Shown here: positions 46,038 through 56,328 of the stretch, piece after piece
How the letters are laid out: every line of letters begins with the position of its first letter
How positions within the stretch are numbered: position 1 is the first letter of the stretch
Source: Sarcomyxa edulis
Lineage: Eukaryota; Basidiomycota; Agaricomycetes; Agaricales; Mycenaceae
Length of the DNA stretch: 64,000 nt
Direction: 5' to 3'
Assembly: GCA_009761415.1 (NCBI GenBank)
Contig: QUOL01000026.1
Location: forward strand, 124,001 to 188,000
Notes under the pieces: model-generated
What the model was told of the DNA's origin: nothing
The model's database searches: none
What the model saw: only the letters and a program-made list of their open reading frames with translations
Translations under genes and position numbers: made by a program

Positions 46038-46450
46038 ATGGGTGACCATCACAATACTCGCAACAGCACCAACGACAACAGGACTGGTTGCAGCAATACT
46101 ATCACTACTGCGATTACGGACTCAAACAATCAACTAGGAATACTGGTGAAAGGTGTGTCCCTATCCAACAGGTATGGATTCAGACCACGACTCATTCTGC
46201 TAGGCGATGGATGGGTGGTCCACCAAGGATTTGTAAACACTGTTCACGGCTCCATGGTACATAACTGTCAGCAATCACAAGTGTTCTCATTTGTCAGATA
46301 CCGTCCAATTGATGTACCTTCGAAGTACAAGGTCCTTTCTCGCAGGAAACAGAAGCAGGGGATCTGTTTTCAGATGAAGACTGTGATTCGAACCATGATG
46401 ATGGTGAGCATGTCTCCCCAACTTCTTGGCAGGTGCCACAACTTTTCTAG
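46038..46450 (+). CDS. Small uncharacterised protein with GDGWVVHQGFVNTVHGSM motif, paralogue 1
   Basis: Not a family I recognise. The start at 46038 gives an Asn/Thr-rich N-terminus (MGDHHNTRNSTNDNRTG) and ITTAITDSNNQLGILVK. A GT-AG intron of about 60 nt then joins to GDGWVVHQGFVNTVHGSM. A second intron (about 46257-46343) joins to ETEAGDLFSDEDCDSNHDD, an acidic tail ending WQVPQLF at 46450. The paralogue at 47423 shares the core motif with almost only synonymous changes, strong evidence that the motif is translated. Asn-rich N-termini followed by short conserved cores are frequent in agaricomycete lineage-specific genes. Exon borders are my reading of splice consensus and could be off by an exon. 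Confidence 0.5.
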
Positions 46451-47422
46451 ATATGCCACTGGATAGGGCTTTGCCTACTATGAAGCAGAGTGTTGCATAT
46501 CTGCCTACAAGGGCTCACGGTGAGCCGACACCATGTTTGACTGTCTCTCCACGCAGACACTCTTGACAGTCTGCGCTCCAGGTCTACGTCACACCCTACG
46601 GATCCCTGCGATCATAGGACGCTTTCGTAAAACTTTCGGAAGGGCTTAATGCATATCGACCTTTCGATCATGTAGCGTAGTCGAGCAAGTATCACATTTC
46701 AATCACTGCTACGTTTCTACTCTCCAGGCTCTGGCATTCCTGCAATACTTCAAATCATGGGCCGGTACCTTGTACATATGTGGCTACAAAGGAGTCAAAC
46801 CAAAACGACCGATCTCAACCTAACCGGTATCGACTTTCGCGTACCGCGCAATTTAGACTTTTGGTTATGACCTCTTCATCAGGTACGACGGAGATCGAGC
46901 ATAATAAGAGGGTACCTGAAACGGACGTCTACTTTCCGGGGGCCCAGAATCCACTCAGAGTGGCCCCTCCCTGCTTCTCCATGCAGAGCACTGCCTACGT
47001 TTTTCGAATTGATCAGGCTCCGAAGACATCGAAAACACGCGAGGCAAACGCGAGGCCGAACTTGAGGCCTCAGGTGTCTGCCGGATCCAAGTTCTATGTA
47101 TTCGGACGTACCCCTCAGGCATCGAAAAATCCTGGAATCTTTTGCGAGGCTTTGCGCTGCACTACGCGCATCCGCAGTTTGGCCTGTAGACAAGTGTATT
47201 ATGCGCAAGTTGGATCGCAGCTTGATCGCAGCAACCTATGTCGGAGAACCAGTTGGCCTTCTCCAGACTTCCTTTTGCCTCGCAGCTTGACTAATTGGAC
47301 CGTACCAAAGAAAACGCTTCTCAGACGCTTCGTCACATATACTTATCAGAATACTAACGGCATGGCTTTGTCCTCACACCAACACTTCGAACTGGTACAC
47401 TTTCAAATCCCCATCGGGTCGT
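46451..47422. other. Region between the two paralogues without a supported gene
   Basis: A plus-strand frame (46780-47436) and a minus-strand frame (46879-47208) overlap here. Neither has a motif or a splice pattern I trust. The region may be decayed gene sequence. Confidence 0.35.
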
Positions 47423-48174
47423 ATGAATCGCGTTAGAGGCTCCCAGCGCAATAGCACCAGGAATTCCGACGACTCCAGGCAGAACTATAATAATAGGACT
47501 ACCACCTCGAGTATCAACTCGTACAACCGAGAGTCTCTGGGATTCTCCATCGAAGGCTAGCCGTCAAATTCCTCTACATTGATTCTTTTCTCAAGTTTCT
47601 GCGACATCTATCAGGCGATGGGTGGACGGTCCACCAAGGCTTCGTCAACACTGTCCATGGCTCGATGATATCTTCATGTTGTATTTTCTCACTAATCAGT
47701 CGCATTGACAGTCAACTGACGTTCTGCAGACCCCGATCTCCCGCCACTTGTTGACACAGATCAACGACACCTCCTCCCTTTCAGAGGACCGCGGAGACAA
47801 GCGTCAGGACCACCGAGACAAGCGGCAAGACTGATAGACCATCATCGATATACCTATCCTCCATTGCACGAGAGTCTCAATGACGGCTTGGATCAAAGGT
47901 ATGTTATTGGATGCGATTAGCGCAACATGACGGAGACTTCTCAATCAAGAAAGACAGAACTCTTCAGTATTCCGCACCTGAAAATGACGAGCAAGTCCGA
48001 CCTCGACGTAGTCCGGATTCGTCGCGACTCATGTAAGCATGTTCTTGCGGACAGGAAAGACCAAAATTCGAATTGATTAACGGACTAGATGCACCTTATT
48101 ATAGGAATCCAACCGTCGAAGAAGTCAGATCGTATCAAAATTGCAATACTCAGATCGATGATACAGCGCGTTGA
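47423..48174 (+). CDS. Small uncharacterised protein with GDGWTVHQGFVNTVHGSM motif, paralogue 2
   Basis: Paralogue of the 46038 gene. It starts at 47423 (MNRVRGSQRNSTRNSDD), is Asn/Ser/Arg-rich, and runs to ESLGFSIE. The core GDGWTVHQGFVNTVHGSM is joined at the same phase-1 position as in paralogue 1, but the donor reads GCTAGC instead of GT, so it is either a GC-AG intron or a mutated site. The next segments are YPDLPPLVDTDQRHLLPF, a short internal repeat (PRRQASGPPRQAA), DHHRYTYPPLHESLNDGL, then a part containing QYSAPENDEQVRPRRSPD, ending IDDTAR at 48174. It may be a functional gene or a young pseudogene, depending on the first donor. Confidence 0.4.
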
Positions 48175-49274
48175 AAGCAGGGGATGATGTCTATAAAAAT
48201 GCTTCAGGTTCACCTTTACTTTCGCGCCCAATATATTTACGACGTCTTCGAAGGACGACCGAGAGCAACACCCCCATCCGCTATAGGGCCCCTGCGCCCC
48301 CAAATATTCCGTTTCGTCCCATAGGTTTTCGTTCCATCGGAGCCAAAGACTCTCAGATACCCGCTCGAAGGTATCGAAGTTTCCTTCGCAGTCAACATCA
48401 ACATCACTGAAGTATGTTACTTGCAAGAATTCCTCGATCGTATCTCCTAATTATCTCCCAAGACACTACGATTTCAGGGTGCTTCACCTTACAAGACTCG
48501 GATAGGATGTACGATACGTACTGGACACTCATCATATTGTGGATAATCTCGATAGGCTTTACCTCTGAGCTGAACTCTAAGTGAGTACTTATGCCGTTCG
48601 AATCAGGTCAATCACCTTATCATTCCCCGAACTCAAAGCTTCGTGGAGGCCATAGATCTGATCAAAATAATTAATATCCTGCCTACTGATATATGCACCG
48701 AGTCCATAGTCACACCCTCCCACCGAGTGGCTTTGTGTAAACAGGCTGCTCTACTTCGTTCCTAACTGCCAGGCGCCTCGAGACACATATAGTCGCGTGT
48801 CACATTCCACTCATCTGCGTTCAACTTCGATCGGTGGGACTGTATGAGAATGTGCAACACTCATATGAGCGCCTTTGAAGCCTGATTTTTGCCCAGTCCA
48901 GGGTGCAACGCTTTCGGTCTGACCTGTTGAATACCCTATGTACCGTTGGCTACTAAATTCTTGGATTCTCGTATGGGCGCTTCCAGGCGCTTTTCAAGAC
49001 GGCTTTGGACACGATGTCAAAAACGTGCTGAGGTCGTGCCACAGGCTGAGACACAGGTAGGGAGGTTTAAACCGAGCTTCTCTCTTTGGACTCCCATAGT
49101 ACTTAATCGACCTTTTCCGATCTGCACCCGTAAAGATTTACTGATCGCCGAAGGTCCGACACGTTGCAGACAGTTTTATGAAAAACTGCTGCTGCCTCGT
49201 TGACGGTAAGTAGGTGACAAAACGCCTCCAAAATTTCTTCCAGCGTGATCGAAACCAGCTGTTTGTGAGGTGTT
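48175..49274. other. Region left of the DIRS-like element without a supported gene
   Basis: About 1.1 kb with short frames only, including a minus-strand frame at 48085-48426. I see no motif, RNA gene or repeat apart from the element border at 49275. Confidence 0.4.
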
Positions 49275-49499
49275 GGCCTCTCCACTTTGGCCTCAGCGAG
49301 CTCGCGAGCTCGGCTCAAAGATAAGAGCGGTCTTTGTAAGCGCAACGTGGTTAACAGTTCTTCGGTCACGCGTGACGTGCTTCTTGGCTTCGAGGTCTGT
49401 GCACATCTTCTTTAGATAGCTCGAGAAGCTGTTTCTTTTCTCTTTACGCTTTTTATTCCCCCCTTCTCCCTCTGCGTGAATAATTCGCGTCTTTTTTCA
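49275..49499 (+). repeat. DIRS/Ngaro-type split direct repeat A1 (225 bp)
   Basis: Begins GGCCTCTCCACTTTGG and ends TCTTTTTTCA. By eye it is identical to A2 at 55379-55603. It carries the upstream end of the element, and the Gag-like start codon follows 46 bp later. Confidence 0.92.
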
Positions 49500-49545
49500 T
49501 CGTACTCACCTTATTCCTAATTTCCCTCTTAAAAAATCCCTCATT

Positions 49546-51123
49546 ATGGCTCAAATCCATCCCGAAGGTGCCGGAGACAAAGACACAAGCGACATTGACG
49601 GCGGACCGCCGCTTCCAAACCCTGCTCTTCTCACCTTACGTGAGAAGGAACTCGAGAACATGGCAAGGAAGCTACGTAATACAGCTATGGCCAATGATCC
49701 CACAACGATCGCTTATACTCCAGAGCACTATCTCCCTTTGGACACCGACATTCTCCGTTCTGACATTGAACTCGTAACCCCGCAACAACGTCCATCTTTC
49801 TTCTCCTTCCCCCCCGTCGGTGCTCCCAATCCCTTCAACATTCCTCCCCCTCCTCCTCCTCCTCCTCCTCCTCCCCCTCCTCCTCCCCCTCCTCCTAGTC
49901 CTCGTACCATTCGCATGGGTGCCTTACTCAAAGACTGGAAGAATTTTTCTCCTACCTCTCAGGCCACCATGCATTCCCTAATGGGCAACACGCTTTCGAG
50001 TACCTCTTCGGCCAAACCAGTTCCCCCGATCGTCCCGGTTATTTCGGCTTCTACCGGCGCTTCAGCCACAGTCATTACCTCGGCTATAGGCGCTGGTCCG
50101 AGGAAACTTTACTCATCAGAAGCCGAGTCACGCGAGACTCCCTCCATTGGTAACTTCGATTTCGGTCCCCATCCTCTCATGGTCAATCGTGTGGAACATC
50201 GTATGCATGCCCCTCTCTCCATGTTCACTAACGAGGCTAGTCGTAGGATGCATATTGGGATTCCTCCCATTCCGGTCATCACCAAACACGTTACCAGAGA
50301 TGATGGTACCACTCACAAGATACAGATCCACGACATCACCGCGTTCAAGTCCGAGGAACGCTTGGATTTTGATGAGTGGACCGAAGGAGGTAAAGGTTGG
50401 CTTAAATTCTTGAAAACGCGCGCGGATGACGCGGTTTACAAGCGTTGGCACGATCATCTGGAATTTCTGTCGAATCAGCCCAACATTCGTCGTAATTTCG
50501 CTGCTATCTTGCGTTTTGACATTGAACAGAGAACCGCTTATGCCCTTCATCCCAGAGTTTTTGACGCTCCTTCGTACACAGCGCGTTTTCAGGAAATCAA
50601 ACTAGAACTCCTGCAAGAAGCCGCTCCAAACGGCGCTCCCAACTCGTGGGCCTCTCAATCTTGGACCCCCAATGCTCTTCCTAGCATGTATCCGTACGCC
50701 GCTACCCCCTCCTTTTTTCCTCCTCCTCCCCCCTTAGCTCCCTCGTGGGCTCCTTCTAACACGTTCGGCGGCGGAGCTGACCGCTCTAAGAAAGGCAAGG
50801 AGCGCGTGACTCCCTATGCTTCTACAGATAATTTTCCACGAGCCCCTGGTCCTGCAGGCGCCTCCACTCCCATCTGCCTCATCTGTGGGAAACCCAATCA
50901 CAAGTTCTCGGCCTGCTCTGCGACGCCTGAAACGGAAGGAAAACAAATTTACGCGTCTTACGTTGGGAAGAACCTCGTGCAACGTTCCAACCCAAACAAC
51001 GTCCTCTGCGTCCGATGGAATCTCAACTCTGCCTTGCTCAAGTGTTCCAGCAGCCATCCCGATCGTCACCGCTGTTCCTTCTGTGGATCGGCCGATCATG
51101 CTGCCTGTTCCAGATCGTGCTGA
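49546..51123 (+). CDS. Gag-like protein of the DIRS-like element
   Basis: 525-residue open frame starting MAQIHPEGAGDKDTSDID. It has a tract of about 18 prolines around residues 101-118, then a structured middle (RLDFDEWTEGGKGWLKFLK ... IRRNFAAILRFDIEQRTAY). The C-terminal part has a zinc knuckle CLICGKPNHKFSAC (CX2CX4HX4C) and a second cysteine cluster CSFCGSADHAACSRSC. This is the expected first product, likely to coat the RNA in particles. The stop at 51123 lies inside the overlapping RT frame, which is read in a different phase, so the RT is probably made by frameshifting or from a separate mRNA. The ATG has a good context and follows repeat A1 by 46 bp. Confidence 0.88.
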   Translation: MAQIHPEGAGDKDTSDIDGGPPLPNPALLTLREKELENMARKLRNTAMANDPTTIAYTPEHYLPLDTDILRSDIELVTPQQRPSFFSFPPVGAPNPFNIPPPPPPPPPPPPPPPPPPSPRTIRMGALLKDWKNFSPTSQATMHSLMGNTLSSTSSAKPVPPIVPVISASTGASATVITSAIGAGPRKLYSSEAESRETPSIGNFDFGPHPLMVNRVEHRMHAPLSMFTNEASRRMHIGIPPIPVITKHVTRDDGTTHKIQIHDITAFKSEERLDFDEWTEGGKGWLKFLKTRADDAVYKRWHDHLEFLSNQPNIRRNFAAILRFDIEQRTAYALHPRVFDAPSYTARFQEIKLELLQEAAPNGAPNSWASQSWTPNALPSMYPYAATPSFFPPPPPLAPSWAPSNTFGGGADRSKKGKERVTPYASTDNFPRAPGPAGASTPICLICGKPNHKFSACSATPETEGKQIYASYVGKNLVQRSNPNNVLCVRWNLNSALLKCSSSHPDRHRCSFCGSADHAACSRSC

Positions 51124-53281
51124 GCATTCAGCACCTTCTACCACTGTCTTTACTGAACCTGCAGATTCCCCTGACTCGTCTCCCCTCTTACATTACTCGA
51201 TCTGGCCATCCCCTATAACTGAGCACGTCGCCAAAGATAGTTTTCCCCCTTATTTCGATAATCTCTCTCACATCCCGTCGGTTCACGATGCCGACCCCGA
51301 TTACTCTCACATTAAAACACCCTATTCGGCAGTGAACTTTAAGCTTTTCTTGACCAAATGTAATCTCCTCGACAGATATCCCGAGCTGTGCTGGAAGCTT
51401 ACTCACGGCTTCCCTATCGGCAAGGACCTCTCTCCCATTCTCGAATCTTATTGCCCTCCTAATCTCCCCTCCGCGATGCTGCACGCTGACGTCATTCGCG
51501 AATACATTTCAGAAGAGCTGGCTCTTGGCCGTTTCGTCGGTCCCTTCACTCGCGAGGAGTTGGAAGCCAAGATCGGTCCTTTTCGCTCTTCTCCGGTGCA
51601 GGTCGCTGTTAAAGTCGGTGCTCCTGGTGAGCCTGACAAATTTCGATGCTGTCGCAATCTCTCGTACAAGGGGAAGCTCGGCTACTCGGTCAACGACGAG
51701 ATCGATTCATCTGCCTATCCCACTAATTGGGGTCGGTCCGAAGATGTAGCCAAGATCGTGCGTCTCTCTTCTTTCTTCTCTCCCTCTCTCTCGCCGCGTC
51801 CTTCTCCTACTTTTTCCTCTCCCCTCGTTCGCTTCCTTCTTCTTTTCTTTCCTTTCATCCCGGTTTTTTGACACGGATGCACTTTACGGGTTTAACTTCC
51901 CGCTCGAAGGCACGTCGTCGGTAACCTTCTTTTTTCTATTCCCCTTTCCTTCTTTTTCTCTCTCATTTCTCTCTCCCACCAATCTCTCTCCTTTTTTCCC
52001 TTATTTCGTTCTCTTTGACGCCGGCCTCCATCTACGTCTCTTGTCATCTCACATCTCTTGTTTGTTGTATCACCGCAGGTTACTGAGGCCCCTGTGGGTG
52101 CTCAGGCGGCTACTCTCGACATCGAGGGCGCTTATCGCACAGTACCCGCTCTCCCCGCTCACAAACCCTATCTCGTTATCGAGTTCGAGGGCCTCTTCTA
52201 TTTGGATCATAACATTCCCTTTGGGCTGGCGTCGGCTTCTGGCCTGCAGGGCGAGGTTGCTGATGCCACCGTCTCGATTTGGAAACACCTTGGTGTCGGT
52301 CCAGTCGAGAAGTGGGTGGATGACTTCGATGTCTTCCGTTTCCCTGTCGAAGACGGCCCCTTCACCGGCGTCTCGAACGGCATATCCTACTCCTACTCCT
52401 ACGATCTCTCCTCCATCAAAGATCTCATCTCTCCGCTCCGCATCCCCTGGCACAAGGACAAGGGTCAGGAGTTTGGCGACTCCTTTACTTACGTCGGTTT
52501 TCTCTGGGATCTCCCTTCTCGCACTGTTCGACTTCCCGAGCGTAAGAGGCTCAAGCTCGTGGCCAAGATCACTCGTTTTCTCGATACCTTCTCCTCTTCT
52601 CAAGTACCTAAACAGACGCTGGAGAGTCTCGCTGGTTCTCTTAACCACGTTGCCTTCGTGTACACGCGCGGCAACTCTTACCTCTCGAACATGTACGCTT
52701 TTCTCGCCACCTTCTCCGATCCTTTCTCCCCGCGCTATCCCCCACACTCTCTCCTCTCTGACTTGCGCTGGTGGCGTTCTCAACTCTCGGTCCTCGGCGT
52801 CTTCCGTTCTTTGGCGCCCGTGGGGCCGGTACGCGACTACAACATCTGGGTGGACGCTTCCACGGATTGGGGCGTTGGCATTCTCTGGAACGGGTATTGG
52901 GCCGCTTGGCGGACTATTCCCGATTGGCGCGGCGATTCCCGGGACATTGGCTGGCTCGAAGCCGTAGCTATTGAGCTAGTCATTCTCGTCGCTTCTCACC
53001 TCTCCATTTCTGACGCCTCCTTCCTGATTCGCAGCGATAACGAGGGTGCGATTGGAGCCTATCGCAAAGGTCGTTGCCGGAACTGGCTTTCCAATCTCTC
53101 CATTCGTCGCTCCGAGTCCATCCTGGATTCCTCTTCTCTCTCTACGCACATCATATATGTTGACACTCACTCGAACCTGGCAGATGTCGTCTCCCGCGGT
53201 GATCTTCCTCCTGATGAGTTTCGCATCCCCTTCCCCATCCCCGTTCCTCCATCCATCGCTCAGTACTTCTACAGTGTCTGA
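50816..53281 (+). CDS. Reverse transcriptase/RNase H of the DIRS-like element
   Basis: Two exons (50816-51757 and 52079-53281), joined in frame as SEDVAKI|VTEAPVGAQ. The N-terminal part overlaps Gag; the true translation start may be later, near 51100, or by frameshift. RT motifs include RSSPVQVAVKVGAPGEPDKFR, ATLDIEGAYRTVPALP (catalytic Asp of motif A), IPFGLASASGLQGEV and the catalytic pair in KWVDDFDVFRFP. FTYVGFLWDLPSRTV follows. RNase H is seen as YNIWVDASTDWGVGILW, then IGWLEAVAIELVIL and IRSDNEGAIGAYRKG. The stop is at 53281. The 321-nt intron is far longer than host introns in this window and is almost pure C/T. Confidence 0.88.
51758..52078 (+). other. Long pyrimidine-rich intron in the RT gene
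   Basis: Donor GTGCGT and acceptor CGCAG restore the RT frame. The interior consists largely of TCTCCC and CTTTTT runs. Length is 321 nt, against about 50-70 nt for host introns. Confidence 0.7.
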
Positions 53282-53283
53282 GA

Positions 53284-54682
53284 CTCGAACGGTCGACGAC
53301 TTTCTCTTGCAGCTGGCGGATGATGAGTCCAGGGCCGCCTTTCGCGTCGTGGTCGGCGACGATTCTCTCCGTAGACAGGCCGTTCTGCCTCGTGACGGTC
53401 GGGTTCGCGTCGCTCGCAAGCCTGCCAAGGGCAACATCATCACTCCCTCGCCTTTTCGTCCGCACGTCCTAGCTACTGACCGTCTCATTCTCTGGACTAC
53501 TCCCTCTACCTCTCCCTTTCAACTTTCTCTCGAGTCTCAACTGCCCAATACTCCAGTTCTCAAGATGTTTCAAGTAATGATCTGCTCTCTTGACGAGGGT
53601 ACGAGGAGTAATTACGGGGCGGGTCTCCTGCGTTTCACTCAATTCTGCGACCGTCACTCCATCTCTGAGTTCCTGCGCATGCCGGCCTCCTCTCAGCTTC
53701 TCGCCTCTTTTGCCGCTGCTCACGCGGGCCTCGCCTCCTCCAGCGCCCTCAACAACTGGATGGCTGGGCTACATTTCTGGCACGTGGTCAACGGTGCCGC
53801 GTGGCACGGCGATGACATGCTTCGTCATGTGCGTCGGGGTTTTGCCAAACTAGTCCCGGCTTCTTCGAAGCGTGCCAAGCGTCCTCCAGTCACCATTGAG
53901 GCGCTGATGGTTCTCCGGGAGGGTCTTGATATGTCGAACGCCTTCGACGCGTGCGTCTGGGCTATTGCCTCTATTTCTTTCTGGTCCTGTTGCCGGTGAG
54001 TCTTTGGCCGGTCTCTCTCTTCTGCCTCTCTCCTCTCGTTTCTCCCTCTCCTTTCCTCGTTCTTTCTTCTCACTCTCTCGTCCCTCACAGTCTCGGCGAA
54101 TTGGTCATTCCCAGCCGTAACGCCTTTCTACCTCTCAAGCACGTCTCTCGTGAGGTTCTACCCATCAGGTTTTCCTCCGTTCTCCAGACCGGCGCGGCTT
54201 ACGCCTCCTTTCACATCCCCTGGACCAAGACCACCTTGCAGGAGGGTGCCGACATCTCCGTCACTCAACGCTCGACCTTGTGTCCTCTTGGCGCTCTCAA
54301 ACATCATCTCTCTTGCAACGTTAGTCCCCCTTCTTCCTCTCCCCTCTTTTCATTCGAGACGGCGGATGGCGTGTGGCAGCCCATGACCAAGGGGTGGTTC
54401 ATGTCTCGGTGCAACGCCGTGTGGGTCGCTGCCGGCTATCCGGACATGCCCGGTCACTCTTTCCGCATCGGTGGCGCCACTCAGCTCCTCCTCATGGGCG
54501 TCAGCCCCGACATCGTTGCTACTCAAGGGCGGTGGAAGTCTCAGGCCTTTTTAGATTACTGGCGCCGCATAGAATCTATACTCCCTCTGTTTCTCTCGAT
54601 GTCTGCTGAATCGTCTCACCTCCCAGATCTCGCCGCCTCGATGGAGGTCTTTCGGCAGAAACATCGATTGGCTCGCGCCTAG
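53284..54682 (+). CDS. Tyrosine recombinase of the DIRS-like element
   Basis: Site-specific recombinase thought to integrate circular cDNA. The frame is open from upstream of the RT stop (ESRTVDDFLLQLADDES) to 53995 and continues at 54091 after a 95-nt intron. The N-terminal core-binding part contains LDEGTRSNYGAGLLRFTQFC and SALNNWMAGLHFWH. The catalytic domain has box I Arg in CCRLGELVIPSRNAF, the HxxR motif in GHSFRIGGATQLLLMG, the GRWKS segment and the nucleophile tyrosine in LDYWRRIESI. The intron splits the box I Arg codon (CG|T). The stop is at 54682. All four main catalytic positions are intact. No separate ATG near the start is obvious, so expression may depend on the upstream frame. 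Confidence 0.88.
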
Positions 54683-55043
54683 TGATATTTTTCTTCTTTG
54701 CTCATTACGTCTCTCTCTACATATGCTTAGTTCTACATGCCGTCTACTCCCCCTATGCTCTGTATGCTCTCCATGTTCTCCTCTTTTCACGTTAGCCCCG
54801 TCTCCCGTTTTTCACGCGCACGATGCGCCGCTCGGTTACTTTTCACATACCTTACGCTACGGGTATTCTCGCGTTCGCTCCTTTGATATCTTCGACTATA
54901 ATCGTATGGGCCACTGGCCTTGACCTAGTTGGTCCCTTTTTTCCTTCGGTGTGATTTCCTTTTTTCTGTTCCTCTCAGCTCTGGTTTGTGGGTTCGGGTC
55001 TCCGTAGGAGACTCGACTGGTTGTGAGCTGTGAGCTCCCTAGA
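54683..55043 (+). other. Non-coding 3' part of the DIRS-like element
   Basis: The sequence between the recombinase stop and repeat B1 is pyrimidine-rich with no open frame of note. It presumably holds the 3' untranslated region. Confidence 0.5.
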
Positions 55044-55378
55044 GGTTTGGTCTCGTTCCTGTTGGAGACCCGTTGGTCTTCGGAGCGATTCAGCTTTAGC
55101 ACGCTCAGAAGTCTCTGAAGCTCCGATCGATCGTGTTGCCTTTTCGAGATGCCGACGGCATGCTCTGGCTCCGATTTTGGACTCGGTCTCGGCCTCAGTC
55201 ACGTGACTGCCTCGACGCTTCAGATCTTCCCCCAAACCCCCGAACTCGGATCAAGCATCGAGTTCGTTTTGCTTTCTCGCCCGACACTCGCTCAGTTTGA
55301 GCATTGAACTACTTTCGAATCTCAAACTGATTTTCCTTTCCTCAACTGTCCGAACTAGTGCGCATCCTTTACAAAGAT
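55044..55378 (+). repeat. DIRS/Ngaro-type split direct repeat B1 (335 bp)
   Basis: Begins GGTTTGGTCTCGTTCC and ends CTTTACAAAGAT. Identical by eye to B2 (55658-55992). It abuts A2 with no gap. Confidence 0.92.
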
Positions 55379-55603
55379 GGCCTCTCCACTTTGGCCTCAG
55401 CGAGCTCGCGAGCTCGGCTCAAAGATAAGAGCGGTCTTTGTAAGCGCAACGTGGTTAACAGTTCTTCGGTCACGCGTGACGTGCTTCTTGGCTTCGAGGT
55501 CTGTGCACATCTTCTTTAGATAGCTCGAGAAGCTGTTTCTTTTCTCTTTACGCTTTTTATTCCCCCCTTCTCCCTCTGCGTGAATAATTCGCGTCTTTTT
55601 TCA
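55379..55603 (+). repeat. DIRS/Ngaro-type split direct repeat A2 (225 bp)
   Basis: Identical by eye to A1 (49275-49499). The contiguous B1-A2 junction is the template bridge that lets these elements regenerate their ends as a circle. Confidence 0.92.
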
Positions 55604-55657
55604 CCCACCCACCTCCCTTCTATCCCACTGTGTGGTCTATCTCTCCTAGCGTGCTTT

Positions 55658-55992
55658 GGTTTGGTCTCGTTCCTGTTGGAGACCCGTTGGTCTTCGGAGC
55701 GATTCAGCTTTAGCACGCTCAGAAGTCTCTGAAGCTCCGATCGATCGTGTTGCCTTTTCGAGATGCCGACGGCATGCTCTGGCTCCGATTTTGGACTCGG
55801 TCTCGGCCTCAGTCACGTGACTGCCTCGACGCTTCAGATCTTCCCCCAAACCCCCGAACTCGGATCAAGCATCGAGTTCGTTTTGCTTTCTCGCCCGACA
55901 CTCGCTCAGTTTGAGCATTGAACTACTTTCGAATCTCAAACTGATTTTCCTTTCCTCAACTGTCCGAACTAGTGCGCATCCTTTACAAAGAT
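55658..55992 (+). repeat. DIRS/Ngaro-type split direct repeat B2 (335 bp)
   Basis: Second copy of B1. It is separated from A2 by 54 bp and forms the right end of the element. Confidence 0.92.
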
Positions 55993-56328
55993 CGAGAGCT
56001 GACACTCAGCGTGTTTGGGAATTCACGTGATAAGAATAGCCTCGAGACGAATGACATTCAGCAGACACTTGATATACAACAAGAAAACATTGCGACGAAT
56101 CAGGTGGAACAAGCTACCCCAAAGAGAGACAACCGCATCAGCTCCCAATCAACTCCCTCCCTTGAAGTTGTTGGTCCAAGCGTGCGGGGCTTCGTGTTAT
56201 GCATTACGATTGCCCTCGAGTAACCAGCCACCCACCCGCCGTTTCTGTTCCCCTATCATCTACAGCACCCAAGTATATCATGTCGTCGACCGCGAGTCAC
56301 ATCGGACTAGAATGACCATGAAAGGCAC
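55993..56328. other. Intergenic region between the DIRS-like element and RPL10A
   Basis: 336 bp with short plus-strand frames but no supported gene. It contains the RPL10A 3' untranslated region on the minus strand. Confidence 0.45.

Larger units (their letters stand above)
49275..55992 (+). mobile_element. Tyrosine-recombinase retrotransposon (DIRS order, Ngaro/PAT-like layout)
   Basis: 6.7-kb element with structure A1 - Gag - RT/RNase H - tyrosine recombinase - B1 - A2 - spacer - B2. Both repeat pairs (A 225 bp, B 335 bp) appear identical, so it is recent. No target duplication is seen, as expected for recombinase-mediated insertion. It lacks an integrase and an aspartic protease. Two pyrimidine-rich spliceosomal introns interrupt the RT and recombinase frames. 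Confidence 0.92.

Noticed and set aside
46780..47436. 218-residue plus-strand frame
   Set aside because: Competes with an antisense frame, lacks motifs and has an odd composition; probably fortuitous.
49845..49900. CCT repeats read as a microsatellite
   Set aside because: It is in frame inside Gag and encodes its proline tract, so it is coding sequence.
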